This document shows, piece by piece, positions 47,604 through 57,126 of a stretch of DNA of 64,000 nt. This DNA comes from Paractinoplanes durhamensis (GTDB lineage Bacteria; Actinomycetota; Actinomycetes; Mycobacteriales; Micromonosporaceae), in NCBI RefSeq assembly GCF_016862175.1, contig NZ_BOML01000005.1, positions 62,001 to 126,000 on the forward strand, written 5' to 3'. Within the stretch, counting starts at the first letter, position 1; the number at the start of each line of letters is the position of its first letter. The notes beneath the pieces are model-generated. The model was not told where the DNA came from. It did no database searches and worked only from the letters and a program-made list of their open reading frames with translations. The translations under genes and the position numbers were made by a program.

Positions 47604-48928
47604 TGACGACCATCGAGTTGGGCGAGGTGACCGAGGACGCGGTCACCCCGCCGATGCCGGTCAACATCCCGCGGCTGCGCCGGGCGGCACTCGCCGTACT
47701 GGCCGCGGCCGGGCTGCTCGCACTCGGCGGCTCGGCCCACCCGCCTCCGGCCGGCGTCCACCCGTTGTGGTCGACGCCGCTGCGGTCCGGCGAGTCCTGG
47801 TCGCTGTCCGCCGACACCGCCTACCTGTCCCGGCTGGACGACAAGGTCTCGGCCTACAACCTGACCACCGGGGAACTGCGCTGGAACGTGCCGGCCGGCG
47901 CCGACCTCAGTGGCGACTTCGGCGCCACCGGGCCGCAGCCGCTCGGCGACCTGGTGCTGGTGCCGGCCGACCCGAAGGTGATCACGCTGGAGCAGCCGGA
48001 CGGCTCGCTGCACTTCTTCATGACGATCCGCACCACCATCGCGCTCGACGCCACCACCGGCGACGAGCGGTGGCGGACCAGCGGGCAGGCCACCAGCTAC
48101 GGAAACGCCGGCCCGCTGCTGATCTCCGAGGACGAGGACAATGCCCGGACCATCCGTCTGCGGCTCGTCCGAGCGGCCGACGGCACCGACATCTGGAACC
48201 GCTCGATCCCACCGGCGCAGTCGTGGACCCCGATCCTGGACGGCGACCGGCCGGTCGCGATCGCCACGGTGACGCCGGACGGCCTGGTCACCGTCTACGA
48301 CTACGCGACCGGGAAGCCGCGGCGCAGCCTCCGCCTCCCCGACACGGACACCGGACAGCGCTACACCGCGCTGATGTCGGCCGGCGGCAACCTGGTGGTG
48401 ATGCGCGACCGGGAGGCCGGCACCGAGACCACCGTCTACCGCCCGGACGACCTGCGCGCGCTCTGGCACACCACGCAACAGACCGCCTACCTCACCGAGT
48501 GCGGCGAGATGGTGTGCGCGATCGGGGACGGCGTGATCATCGGACACGACCCGCAAACCGGCCGGCAGACGTGGCAGCTGCCCGGGATGCGCGACATGAC
48601 CATGGTCGGCCCCAACCGGATGGTCGTCACCGGCGACCTGGCGACCGGCGACAACTTCCTGGTCGAGCCGAGTTCCGGGCAGACCGTCCACGGGCCGATC
48701 GTGGGCCGGCTGGTGACCCGGCAGGGCCAGGCCGGCACGCCGACGTTCCTGCGCCCGGCCGCCGAACCGCCGGGCCGGCTCGCGGTCGTCACGGTCGACC
48801 TGGCCGACGGCACCGAGCACAAGCTCGGCACCGTCCCGGCCATCACAACCGAGGACATCTGCACCACCGCCGACGGTTACCTGGCCTGCGTGCGCGGCGG
48901 CGCGCTGGAGATCACGGCCGTCGGCTGA
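47603..48928 (+). CDS. Membrane-anchored PQQ-like beta-propeller protein, copy 2
   Basis: 441 residues. Paralogue of the previous gene with the same MTTIELGE start, one membrane segment (residues ~28-45) and PQQ-type blades ([47 protein letters not shown]). The same late cysteine positions are kept ([22 protein letters not shown]). Both end in an EITAVG/VVTAVG strand that closes the propeller. TGATG junction with copy 1; the stop lies 17 bases inside convergent prfA. Confidence 0.8.
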   Translation: MTTIELGEVTEDAVTPPMPVNIPRLRRAALAVLAAAGLLALGGSAHPPPAGVHPLWSTPLRSGESWSLSADTAYLSRLDDKVSAYNLTTGELRWNVPAGADLSGDFGATGPQPLGDLVLVPADPKVITLEQPDGSLHFFMTIRTTIALDATTGDERWRTSGQATSYGNAGPLLISEDEDNARTIRLRLVRAADGTDIWNRSIPPAQSWTPILDGDRPVAIATVTPDGLVTVYDYATGKPRRSLRLPDTDTGQRYTALMSAGGNLVVMRDREAGTETTVYRPDDLRALWHTTQQTAYLTECGEMVCAIGDGVIIGHDPQTGRQTWQLPGMRDMTMVGPNRMVVTGDLATGDNFLVEPSSGQTVHGPIVGRLVTRQGQAGTPTFLRPAAEPPGRLAVVTVDLADGTEHKLGTVPAITTEDICTTADGYLACVRGGALEITAVG

Positions 48929-50003
48929 TCTCCGTGTCGCCGGCCAGCCGGGCCTGCCGGTCCGCCTCGCCGAGCGCGTCGAGCACCCCGTCCAGCTCCC
49001 CGCCGAGCACCAGGTCGAGGTTGTAGGCGGTGTAGCCGATCCGGTGGTCGGTGATCCGGTTCTGCGGGAAGTTGTAGGTACGGATCCGCTCGGAGCGGTC
49101 CACCGTACGCACCTGGGCCTTACGCGAGTCGGAGGCCGCCGCGTTGGCCTCCTCCTGAGCCAGCGCCAGCAGCCGCGACCGCAGGATGCGCAGCGCCGAC
49201 TCCTTGTTCTGCAGCTGGCTCTTCTCGTTCTGGCAGCTCACCACGGTGCCGGTAGGCAGGTGGGTGATCCGCACGGCCGAGTCGGTGGTGTTGACCGACT
49301 GGCCACCCGGGCCGGACGAGCGGAACACGTCGATCCGCAGGTCGTTCGGCTCGATCTGCACCTCGACGTCCTCGGCCTCGGGCAGCACCAGCACGCCGGC
49401 CGCCGAGGTGTGGATGCGGCCCTGCGACTCGGTGATCGGCACGCGCTGCACCCGGTGCACGCCGCCCTCCCACTTGAGCCGGGACCAGACGCCGTGGCCG
49501 CCCTGGGGCACGCCCTTGGTCTTGACCGCCACCGAGATGTCCTTGACGCCGCCCAGGTCCGACTCCTGCGAGTCGATCACCTCGACGACCCAGCCGTGCC
49601 GCTCGGCGTAGCGGGTGTACATCCGCAGCAGGTCGCCCGCGAACAGCGCCGACTCCTGGCCGCCCTCGCCCGCCTTGATCTCGACGATCACGTCCTTGGC
49701 GTCGTTGGGGTCGCGCGGGATGAGCATCTCGCCGAGCTTCTCCTCCAGCGGCGCCAGGGTGGCCGCGACCGCCTCCACCTCGCCGGCGAACGCCGAGTCC
49801 TCGGCCGCGAGCTCCCTGGCCGCGGCCAGGTCGCCCCGGGCCGCCTCCAGCTCGGCGTTGGCCGCATAGATCGGGGCAAGCTCCGCGAAACGCCGGCCGA
49901 CCCGGCGCACGAGGGCCTGGTCGGCGTGGATGGAGGGGTCCTCCATCTGCTTCTCCAGGTCCGCGTACTCCTCGAGAAGCGAGCTGAGCCGGTCGTTGCT
50001 CAC
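48912..50003 (-). CDS. prfA: Peptide chain release factor 1
   Basis: 363 residues. The GGQ loop is at 233-235 ([10 protein letters not shown]) and the stop-codon-reading PxT motif is PIT (189-191). It releases peptides at UAA/UAG. GTG start with GGGGGAAATAACT. rpmE lies upstream on the same strand after a terminator. Confidence 0.96.
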   Translation of the reverse strand: MSNDRLSSLLEEYADLEKQMEDPSIHADQALVRRVGRRFAELAPIYAANAELEAARGDLAAARELAAEDSAFAGEVEAVAATLAPLEEKLGEMLIPRDPNDAKDVIVEIKAGEGGQESALFAGDLLRMYTRYAERHGWVVEVIDSQESDLGGVKDISVAVKTKGVPQGGHGVWSRLKWEGGVHRVQRVPITESQGRIHTSAAGVLVLPEAEDVEVQIEPNDLRIDVFRSSGPGGQSVNTTDSAVRITHLPTGTVVSCQNEKSQLQNKESALRILRSRLLALAQEEANAAASDSRKAQVRTVDRSERIRTYNFPQNRITDHRIGYTAYNLDLVLGGELDGVLDALGEADRQARLAGDTEISRRP

Positions 50004-50024
50004 AGTTATTTCCCCCAGATACGA

Positions 50025-50062
50025 ACGGCGCCCGCCCCCGTGGATCGGGGTGCGGGCGCCGT
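50025..50062 (-). terminator. Terminator after rpmE
   Basis: ACGGCGCCCGC / GCGGGCGCCGT outer stem (11 bp) with an inner CCCCG/CGGGG stem and TGGAT loop, eight bases after the rpmE stop; no T tract on the minus strand beyond AACTG. Confidence 0.7.
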
Positions 50063-50070
50063 TGAAGCAG

Positions 50071-50295
50071 TTACTTCTTCTTGGCCGCGTTCACCTTGGC
50101 GTACTTGGCCTGGAACTTCGCAACCCGGCCCGCGGTGTCCAGGACGCGCTGCTTGCCGGTGTAGAACGGGTGGCAGGCGCTGCAGGTCTCGACGCGGATC
50201 TCGTCGGACTTGGCGGTGCTACGGGTCGTGAAGGTGCTGCCGCAGGAGCAGATGACCTCGGTGGCCGTGTACTCCGGGTGGATGCCGTTCTTCAT
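50071..50295 (-). CDS. rpmE: 50S ribosomal protein L31
   Basis: 74 residues. [22 protein letters not shown] and [15 protein letters not shown]; four cysteines (CxC and CxxC) make it the zinc-containing C+ type. A ribosome site GAGAGGGACCGAGAAAA precedes the ATG. In related genomes it lies directly after rho; here the RNA-repair and nitric oxide synthase block lies between them. Confidence 0.96.
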   Translation of the reverse strand: MKNGIHPEYTATEVICSCGSTFTTRSTAKSDEIRVETCSACHPFYTGKQRVLDTAGRVAKFQAKYAKVNAAKKK

Positions 50296-50512
50296 TTTTC
50301 TCGGTCCCTCTCGATAAAACGGTCGCCGGGTCGCTGTCTGCACCGCGCCGCCCCGCCAGGGCGGTGGGCTCGGGCGTGAACCGGAACCTTTACTGGCCGA
50401 TGGACCAGTCTGCCATGCGAAGTTCTCCGACGAGAAATCGGGCGACTTTCCTGATCCGCTGTCGATAACGTGAGCGCCCCTCAGGGCATTCCCCGCGGAA
50501 AGGAACGGCACC

Positions 50513-51586
50513 ATGACGCTGCTCGCCGACGTCCTCGATCCGGCCGAATTGGCCACCGTGGTCGAAACCGGACTGGTCCGACGGCAGCGCCACCCCAGCC
50601 TGCCCCTGTCGATCTACAACTACACCGAGGCCTGCCAGTACACCGGCGCTTGGACGCCGGTCACCCTGGCGTGCCGTGGTCTGATCGTGGACGACGCCGG
50701 CCGGGTCCTCGCCCGGCCTCTGCGGAAATTCTTCAATCACACCGAGGCCCACGCGCCCCAGGCCGACGGCCAGGTCCGGGTCACCGACAAGTCGGACGGT
50801 TCGCTCGGGATCATCTACCACGACGGCACCGGTCTCGCCGTCGCCACCCGTGGGTCGTTCGCGTCCGACCAGGCGATTCATGCTACCGAGCTGCTCAACA
50901 AGCGGTATGCCGACTTTGTCCCGCCGACCGGCCGCACCGTCCTCGTCGAGATCATCTACCCGGGCAACCGGATCGTGGTCGACTACGCCGGGCTGGACGA
51001 CCTCGTCCTGCTCGGTGCGGTCGACATCGCCACCGGCCGCACCTACGGCCCGGAGGGGGTGCCGGAGTGGCCGGGCCCGGTCGTCGAGTCGTTCGACTAC
51101 CCGACCTTCGCCGACGCGCTCGCCGCTCCCCCGCGCGACGGCCGGGAAGGGCTGGTCGTTCACTACCTTGCGGCCGACGAGCGAGTGAAGATCAAGTACG
51201 CCGAGTACGTCCGGCTGCATCGCCTGGTCACCGGGCTCTCCGCGCGTACCGTCTGGGAGGTCATGGTGAACGGCGACGGGGACCTGGACGCGATGATCGA
51301 GCCGTTGCCGGACGAGTTCCACCCCTGGGTCCGTGGCGTCGCCGCCGAGCTCACCGCCATCGTCGAGGCCCAGGCGACCGCGATCGAGGCCGCCTTCGCC
51401 GCGATCGTGGCCGAGCTGCCGGACGGCTGGGGCCGCAAGGAGTTCGCGGCCGCGGCGGTGCGCAGCGAGCACCGGGGAGCACTGTTCTCCCGGCTCGACG
51501 ACAAGGACTACCGTCCGAGCCTGTGGCAGCGGGTGCGGCCGGAGGGCGATCGGACTCCGCACGGGACCAAGGTGACCGAGGAATGA
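50513..51586 (+). CDS. T4 Rnl1-like RNA ligase
   Basis: 357 residues. Nucleotidyltransferase motif I is DKSDGS with K93 as the likely AMP-accepting lysine; upstream ACRGLIVD and [10 protein letters not shown] are typical of Rnl1-type ligases; motif III LVEIIYP, motif IV EGLVVHY and motif [12 protein letters not shown] follow. It joins 3'-OH and 5'-phosphate RNA ends. ATG after GGAAAGGAACGG. The kinase-phosphatase gene begins inside its stop (ATGA). A divergent 217-base gap with no other feature seen separates it from rpmE. Confidence 0.88.
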   Translation: MTLLADVLDPAELATVVETGLVRRQRHPSLPLSIYNYTEACQYTGAWTPVTLACRGLIVDDAGRVLARPLRKFFNHTEAHAPQADGQVRVTDKSDGSLGIIYHDGTGLAVATRGSFASDQAIHATELLNKRYADFVPPTGRTVLVEIIYPGNRIVVDYAGLDDLVLLGAVDIATGRTYGPEGVPEWPGPVVESFDYPTFADALAAPPRDGREGLVVHYLAADERVKIKYAEYVRLHRLVTGLSARTVWEVMVNGDGDLDAMIEPLPDEFHPWVRGVAAELTAIVEAQATAIEAAFAAIVAELPDGWGRKEFAAAAVRSEHRGALFSRLDDKDYRPSLWQRVRPEGDRTPHGTKVTEE

Positions 51587-52479
51587 CGAGACTGCTGATC
51601 ACCCGGGGGCTGCCGGCGTCCGGCAAGACCACCTTCGCGCGCAAGCTGCAGCCCCGGGTGGTCCGGGTCAACCGGGACGACCTGCGCCGGATGCTGCACG
51701 GCGACCGGCTCTACACGCAGTGGGCCGAGGGGCAGGTGACGCATGCGCAGCGGGCCGCGGTCGAGGCGCTGCTGCGCGCGCACGCCGACGTGATCGTCGA
51801 CGACACCAACCTGCGGGCCAGGACCGTGCGCGAGTGGGCCGAGATGGCCGCGCGGCACGGTGCGACGTTCGAGGTGCACGACTTCACCGACGTACCGCTG
51901 GAGGAATGCCTGCGGCGCGACGAGACCCGCCCGGAGGATGTGCGGGTCGGCGAGGTCGGCATCCGGCGGATGCACGAGCGCTACCTGGCCGGCCGCAACC
52001 TTCCGCTGCCGGTGCCGTTCGTCGAGCCGGGCGGTCCGGGCGTGGTCTACGAGCCGGATCCGGCGCTGCCGGAGGCGGTGCTGGTCGACATCGACGGCAC
52101 CGTGGCACTGATGGCGGGCCGCAGCCCGTTCGAATGGTCGCGGGTCGGCGAGGACGCCCCGAATCCGGCGGTGATCTCGGCGGTCCGGGCGATGCACGCG
52201 GCCGGCTACGCGATCGTCTTCTGCTCGGGCCGGGACGCGGTGTGCCGCGCGGAGACCGAGGCGTGGCTCGATCTGTACGTCGGTGTCCCGTATGCGGCGT
52301 TGTTCATGCGACCGGAGGGCGACAGCCGCAAGGACGCGATCGTGAAGCGCGAGATCTTCGATACCGAAGTGCGCGACACCTGGCGGATCGCCGGGGTTTT
52401 CGACGACCGCCAACAGGTGGTACGTATGTGGCGAGCGCTCGGGCTCACCGTTTTCCAGGTCGCGGAGGGAGACTTCTGA
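51583..52479 (+). CDS. Polynucleotide 5'-kinase / 3'-phosphatase (T4 Pnkp-like)
   Basis: 298 residues. The N-terminal P-loop kinase has Walker A GLPASGKT (9-16), NRDDLRRML with the likely catalytic aspartate, and VDDTNLRARTV. The C-terminal HAD phosphatase starts at VDIDGTVAL (D169, D171), with FCSGRD and DDRQQVVRMWR completing the motifs. It is the same domain order as T4 Pnkp and would turn 2',3'-cyclic or 3'-phosphate and 5'-OH ends into ligatable ends. Flanked by two ligase genes, three bases from the next. Confidence 0.9.
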   Translation: MTRLLITRGLPASGKTTFARKLQPRVVRVNRDDLRRMLHGDRLYTQWAEGQVTHAQRAAVEALLRAHADVIVDDTNLRARTVREWAEMAARHGATFEVHDFTDVPLEECLRRDETRPEDVRVGEVGIRRMHERYLAGRNLPLPVPFVEPGGPGVVYEPDPALPEAVLVDIDGTVALMAGRSPFEWSRVGEDAPNPAVISAVRAMHAAGYAIVFCSGRDAVCRAETEAWLDLYVGVPYAALFMRPEGDSRKDAIVKREIFDTEVRDTWRIAGVFDDRQQVVRMWRALGLTVFQVAEGDF

Positions 52480-52482
52480 GCC

Positions 52483-53100
52483 TTGAAGTACCCACGCACC
52501 TTCCACCTGCCCGATTCACCGGGCGCCACCGCCGACGACCGGATTCAGCCCGATCTGTCCTGGTTGGACGGTGAGCTGGTGGTGACCGAGAAACTCGACG
52601 GCGGCAACCTCACCTTCACCCGCGACGCCATGTATGCCCGGTCGGTCGACTCCGGCACCCAGCCGTGGGACCGGCCGGCCAAGGCGTTGTGGGCGATGAC
52701 CGCCTACCGCATCCCGGACGACTGGCGGGTCTGCGGCGAGTCGATGTGGGCGCGGCGCAGCATCGCGTACTCCGACCTGCCCGGCGTCTTCATCGTCTTC
52801 GGCATCTGGGACGAGACCGACACGCTGCTGGGCTGGGACGACACGGTCGATTGGGCGCGCCGGCTGGAGCTGCCGGTGGTCCCGGTCCTCTACCGCGGCG
52901 GCAGCCTCTCCGAGGCCCGCGCCGCCTGGTCGGCGCAGCGCGACCCGGAAACCTCCGAGGGCTACGTGGTGCGTGCGGCCGGGCGGATCCCGGCGGCTGA
53001 GTTTTCCCACAAGCTCCTCAAGTGGGTACGCCCGGATCACGTACGCACCGAGGCCGGTTGGCGCCACCGCGACGATTTCGCCGTGAACGAGTTCGCCTGA
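52483..53100 (+). CDS. Second RNA ligase, Rnl2-like
   Basis: 205 residues. Motif I TEKLDGGN with K37, motif III CGESMWARRS, motif IV EGYVVRAAG and motif V HKLLKWVRPDHV, the minimal catalytic domain of Rnl2/DRB0094-type ligases. It starts at TTG three bases after the kinase stop, with no clear ribosome site, so it likely depends on coupling. Two unlike ligases in one repair operon suggest different end or nick specificities. Confidence 0.83.
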   Translation: MKYPRTFHLPDSPGATADDRIQPDLSWLDGELVVTEKLDGGNLTFTRDAMYARSVDSGTQPWDRPAKALWAMTAYRIPDDWRVCGESMWARRSIAYSDLPGVFIVFGIWDETDTLLGWDDTVDWARRLELPVVPVLYRGGSLSEARAAWSAQRDPETSEGYVVRAAGRIPAAEFSHKLLKWVRPDHVRTEAGWRHRDDFAVNEFA

Positions 53101-53113
53101 CGCCCCGGCCCGG

Positions 53114-53509
53114 TCAGACGCTGGCGGCGGCCAGCTCGGCGTGGCTGCGCAGGATGCAGAACTCGTTGCCCTCCGGGTCGGCCAGGGTGACCCAGCCGCC
53201 GCCGTCCGGATTGCGCAGGTCGTCGAGCGGCTTGGCGCCCAGCTCGATGAGCCGGGCCAGCTCCTCGTCCCGGGTGCCCTCGACCGGGCGCAGGTCGAAG
53301 TGGATCCGGTTCTTCACCTGCTTGGTGTCCGGCACCTCGATGAAGAGCACCCGGTGCGAGCCGTCCCGGCTGGAGATCGGGCACTCCTCGTGGCCGGGCA
53401 GGTTGGGGTCCTCCGGGTTCTCGACGTAGTCAAGGACCTTCTCCCACCACTTGGACAACGCGTACGCGTCCGAGCAGTCGACCGTGGTGTGCGAGATGAA
53501 CGAAGTCAT
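53114..53509 (-). CDS. VOC-family (glyoxalase-like) protein
   Basis: 131 residues with one VOC domain: HTTVDCSDAYALSKWWEKVLDYV at the start and WVTLADPEGNEFCILRSH at the end, the common actinobacterial glyoxalase/bleomycin-resistance-like form of unknown substrate. An in-frame ATG six codons upstream is possible. It is 19 bases downstream of the nitric oxide synthase gene, on the same strand, and convergent with the ligase operon. Confidence 0.8.
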   Translation of the reverse strand: MTSFISHTTVDCSDAYALSKWWEKVLDYVENPEDPNLPGHEECPISSRDGSHRVLFIEVPDTKQVKNRIHFDLRPVEGTRDEELARLIELGAKPLDDLRNPDGGGWVTLADPEGNEFCILRSHAELAAASV

Positions 53510-53528
53510 CCCGACATGATCCCGCATC

Positions 53529-54698
53529 TCATCCGTGGCCGTGCGGGCACCGGCTGCCGTCGCGAGCCAGGGCGGCCGCCTCGTCGTCAAGGTAGAACGC
53601 GGGCCGCAGGTCCATCTCCGGGTAGTAGCGGTGGAACGCCGGGGAAAGACTGCCGGACATCGGCGGGACGATCCACGTCCAGTCGGCCGGGACTTCGCGG
53701 CCGGCCTTCTCCTCGTTGCGGATGTGCGCCATGAACCGCTGCGACTCGGTGTGGTGGTCGGACATCCGCACGCCGGCCTTCTCGAAACTCCACAGCACGG
53801 CCCGGTTGATCTCGAGGAGGGCGCGGTCCCGCCAGAGCGTCGACTCCTTTGTGGTGTCCAGCGCCATCCGGGCGGCGATCGTCGGGAGCACGTCGTAGCG
53901 GTCGGTGTCGGCCAGGTTGCGGGCGCCGACCTCGGTGCCCATGTACCAGCCGTTGAACGGCGCGAGCGGGTAGTGCACGCCGCCGATGGTGAGCCGCATG
54001 TTGGAGATGGCCGGGACGGCGTGCCAGCGCAGCCCGAGCTCGGCGAACCATCCGTACTCGGGGTGGGTGATCGGCACCTCGCGGACCGCACGTTCGGGCA
54101 GCTCGTAGAGGCGTACCCCCTCGGTCGGTGTTTCGATCACCAGCGGAAGCACGTCGAAGTGCTCGCCCTTGCCGCGCCAGCCGAAGCCCCGCATCGCGGC
54201 GGTGAAAGCGACCTGCCGGCCGTCGCCGACGGCGTGGCCGTCCTCGCCGCGGTAGCCGGCGTAGCGGATCAGCTGCTCGTTCCACACCCGGGCGAACGGC
54301 TGCCCGGGCTGGGCCGCCGCGAAGATGCTGATCACCGGCCGGAGTTGGCCGGTGCCGGCCGCCTGGAGGTGGTGCACGAGCAGCGAGAAGATCTGGTCGG
54401 CGGTCCGGGCCCGGCGCCGGTCGAGGACCACCAGGCTGCGCCAGTAGAGCCGGCCGATGCAGCGGCTCGCGTTACGCCAGGCCATCTTCGCGCCGAAGCT
54501 GAGCTCGTCGGTGGTATGCACGTAGGTGCCGGTCGCGGCGACCTGGGCCCGGACGATCGCGAGCCGCGGCTCGACCGGTCCGAGGCGGGGGTTCTCGGCG
54601 TAGCAGCGGCGCAGGAAGTCCTCGGCCTCGCCCGGGTCAACCGGTGCCACCGGGTCCCATGTCTCGGAGGGATGGTCACGGTACCCGGGCACGATCAT
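53529..54698 (-). CDS. nos: Bacterial nitric oxide synthase (oxygenase domain only)
   Basis: 389 residues. The heme-ligand cysteine is C80 in WRNASRCIGRLYW; the arginine-binding FNGWYMGTEVGARNLAD, the SFEKAGVRMSDHHTES and the pterin-side WTWIVPPMSGSLSP segments are all conserved. It oxidises arginine to NO and citrulline; no reductase domain is attached, so it borrows cellular reductases. The ATG seven bases after GGGAGG is chosen. NO could serve in signalling or oxidative-stress/antibiotic protection. It is not part of the conserved rho-rpmE backbone. Confidence 0.93.
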   Translation of the reverse strand: MIVPGYRDHPSETWDPVAPVDPGEAEDFLRRCYAENPRLGPVEPRLAIVRAQVAATGTYVHTTDELSFGAKMAWRNASRCIGRLYWRSLVVLDRRRARTADQIFSLLVHHLQAAGTGQLRPVISIFAAAQPGQPFARVWNEQLIRYAGYRGEDGHAVGDGRQVAFTAAMRGFGWRGKGEHFDVLPLVIETPTEGVRLYELPERAVREVPITHPEYGWFAELGLRWHAVPAISNMRLTIGGVHYPLAPFNGWYMGTEVGARNLADTDRYDVLPTIAARMALDTTKESTLWRDRALLEINRAVLWSFEKAGVRMSDHHTESQRFMAHIRNEEKAGREVPADWTWIVPPMSGSLSPAFHRYYPEMDLRPAFYLDDEAAALARDGSRCPHGHG

Positions 54699-54789
54699 CG
54701 CGAAGCCTCCCACGGATCAGCCGATGTGCCCTCGGAGGTTTGCACGACCCCGGGGGCGTCTGATCAGACACCGTGTGCGACGAAATGAA

Positions 54790-54817
54790 CGCAGCCCCGC
54801 CTATTGGCGGGGCTGCG
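54790..54817 (-). terminator. Terminator after rho
   Basis: Perfect 12-bp stem CGCAGCCCCGCC / GGCGGGGCTGCG with a TATT loop, 14 bases after the rho stop; only a weak T-rich tail on the minus strand. Confidence 0.8.
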
Positions 54818-54831
54818 TCCGAAATGACCGG

Positions 54832-56796
54832 TTACTCGCCCGGCGTCGACTTCGCGATCTGCATCAGGAACTCGACGTTCGTGCGGGTCTGCTTGAGCCG
54901 ATCGAGCAGCAGGTCGAGCGCGGCCGACGAATCCAGCGAGTGCAGCACCTTGCGGAGCTTGTGGATGATCGCCAGCTCTTCCTTGCCGAGCAGGATCTCT
55001 TCCTTACGCGTACCCGACGGGTCGATGTCGATCGCCGGGAACACCCGCTTGTCCGCGATCTTTCGGTCGAGCTTGAGCTCGGCGTTACCCGTGCCCTTGA
55101 ACTCTTCGAAGATCACCGTGTCCATCATCGAGCCGGTCTCGACCAGCGCGGTCGCGAGAATGGTGAGCGAGCCGCCATTTTCGATGTTGCGCGCCGCGCC
55201 CAGGAACCGCTTGGGCGGGTAGAGAGCGGTCGAGTCGATACCACCGGACATGATGCGGCCGGAGGCCGGCGCGGCCAGGTTGTAGGACCGGCCGAGACGG
55301 GTCACCGAGTCGAGCAGCACGACCACGTCGTGGCCCAGCTCGACCAGCCGCTTGGCCCGCTCGATGGCGAGCTCGGCGACCGTGGTGTGGTCCTGCGGCG
55401 GGCGGTCGAACGTGGCCGCGATGACCTCGCCCTTGACCGAACGCTGCATGTCGGTGACCTCTTCGGGCCGCTCGTCGACCAGCACGACCATCAGGTGGCA
55501 CTCGGGGTTGTTGTGGGTGATCGCGTTCGCGATCGCCTGCAACACCATCGTCTTACCGGCCTTGGGCGGCGACACGATGAGCGCGCGCTGCCCCTTGCCG
55601 AGCGGCATGACGAGGTCGATGACCCGGGTGGTGAGGATGTGCGGCTCGGTCTCGAGACGCAGTCGCTCCTGCGGGTAGAGCGGGGTCAGCTTGTAGAACT
55701 CCGGGCGGCGCCGGGCCTCGTCCGGCTCCATCCCGTTGATCGTGTCCAGCCGGACCAGCGGGTTGTACTTGTCCCGGCGGTTGTCGCCGGTGCTCTCGCG
55801 CGGGGTGGACCGCACCGCACCGGTCACCGCGTCGCCGCGGCGCAGGCCGTACTTCTTGACCTGCGACATCGAGACGTAGACGTCGTTCGACCCGGCGAGG
55901 TAACCGGTGGTGCGGATGAACGCGTAGTTGTCCAGCACGTCGAGGATGCCGGCCACGGGGACGAGCACGTCGTCCTCGCTGACGTGCGGCTCGCGGCCGC
56001 CGCCGTCCCGCTGACCACCATCGCGCTGGCCGCCGTCGCGCTGGCCGCTGTCACGCGGGCCGCCGCCGGCGGGCTCGCCGTCCCGGTCGCGACCGCGACG
56101 ACGGTCCCGGAAGCGACTGCGCCGGCTCCGCCGGCCGTTCTCGCCACCGTCGCTGTCGTCGTCATCGTGACTCTGCTCACTGTTGCGCGGGCCGCGGTCG
56201 CGGTCGTCGCGCTGGTTGTTGTTGCGCTGCCGGTCCCGGTTGCGGTCACCGCGCTCCGGGCGCTCGCCACGCTGCTCGTTGCCGTCCGGCTGCTGAGCCG
56301 TGGTGGGCTCGGCGGCGGGGGCCACGGTCTCGCGGGGGGCGTTGCGCTCCCGGTTACGCCGGCTGACGCCACCCTCCGCCGGGGCGGTCGCCGGAGCGGC
56401 CTCCGGCTGCGCGACGGCGGTCTGCGGCGCCTCGGCCACGGCCGGCCGCTCGACGACCGGAGCCGCCGCTACGGGGGCCGCTACCTGGACCTGAGCCGAC
56501 TCGGCGACCGGAGCGGTCGCGGTGGCCGCCACCTCGCGAGTGCGCGGACGCGGCGCCTTCTCAGCGGCCGGCGCTCCACCACTCTGCTTCTCGGAGATGG
56601 CGGTGATCAGCTCACCCTTGCGCATCCGGGCGGTGCCGGAGATGCCCAGGGAAGCGGCGAGGCTCTGCAGCTCGGGCAGCAGCATCGCGGACAGCCCGGT
56701 GCCGCCGCGGCGGCGCTTCGTGGCGGTCGCGGTGGTGCCGGCGCCGTCGTCAGCGACGTCAGAAACACCCGACGTCACGTCGGTGGTGTCGCTCAA
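54832..56796 (-). CDS. rho: Transcription termination factor Rho
   Basis: 654 residues, far longer than the ~420 of E. coli. After a short Rho-N helix domain (LSAMLLPELQSLAASLGISGTARMRKGELITAI) there is a ~230-residue disordered insertion rich in Arg, Asp, Gly and Asn, including QRDGG repeats. The RNA-binding and ATPase core follows with Walker A SPPKAGKT and VLVDERPEEV. Such inserts are typical of high-GC Actinobacteria and add RNA affinity. It starts at TTG with GGAAGGA upstream. Confidence 0.96.
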   Translation of the reverse strand: MSDTTDVTSGVSDVADDGAGTTATATKRRRGGTGLSAMLLPELQSLAASLGISGTARMRKGELITAISEKQSGGAPAAEKAPRPRTREVAATATAPVAESAQVQVAAPVAAAPVVERPAVAEAPQTAVAQPEAAPATAPAEGGVSRRNRERNAPRETVAPAAEPTTAQQPDGNEQRGERPERGDRNRDRQRNNNQRDDRDRGPRNSEQSHDDDDSDGGENGRRSRRSRFRDRRRGRDRDGEPAGGGPRDSGQRDGGQRDGGQRDGGGREPHVSEDDVLVPVAGILDVLDNYAFIRTTGYLAGSNDVYVSMSQVKKYGLRRGDAVTGAVRSTPRESTGDNRRDKYNPLVRLDTINGMEPDEARRRPEFYKLTPLYPQERLRLETEPHILTTRVIDLVMPLGKGQRALIVSPPKAGKTMVLQAIANAITHNNPECHLMVVLVDERPEEVTDMQRSVKGEVIAATFDRPPQDHTTVAELAIERAKRLVELGHDVVVLLDSVTRLGRSYNLAAPASGRIMSGGIDSTALYPPKRFLGAARNIENGGSLTILATALVETGSMMDTVIFEEFKGTGNAELKLDRKIADKRVFPAIDIDPSGTRKEEILLGKEELAIIHKLRKVLHSLDSSAALDLLLDRLKQTRTNVEFLMQIAKSTPGE

Positions 56797-57126
56797 TGGA
56801 TTCCTTCCGTCGGAAAAAGCCCGGGACCCCGGTCTGCAGCCTGGTGGCCGGGAGGCTCGGAACCCGCTTCGCCGAGGCGGCGCGGGAGTTTGTGCAGCAC
56901 GGCAGCTCGACGGTTTCCCTCCCCGTCCTACGTTGACGGGTAGGTCTCGGCGAGTGCAGCAACCTGGGAGACTGCTTCTCGGCGTTTGCGTGCTGAGAAA
57001 TGAGACGGCAGAAGCCTTGAAAGTCTCACGGGGTGCGCGCGCCGAATCGCAGGAGATCGCTCGCTTCGCGGCTGTGCCAGGTCTTGAGCGTAGTCAACTC
57101 GTACGACCTGCGGCAACAGGGCCCCG
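56797..57126 (-). promoter_or_regulatory. rho leader and upstream region
   Basis: 330 bases between the thrB stop and the rho start with no gene. It contains the ribosome site GGAAGGAATCCA, a GC-rich dyad followed by TTTTT about 20 bases upstream of the rho start, and a TTGACT hexamer at 57085-57090 without a good -10. rho is autoregulated by its own leader in many bacteria; whether that applies here is inference. Confidence 0.4.

Noticed and set aside
53510..54091. Extension of the VOC protein into the nitric oxide synthase gene
   Set aside because: Frame shadow rich in Arg, Ser, Pro and Thr; the VOC domain begins at MTSFISHTTVD.
56000..56060. Repeats in the rho gene as a possible mobile or CRISPR-like array
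   Set aside because: They are short codon-level repeats of QRDGG inside the coding frame with no spacer structure.
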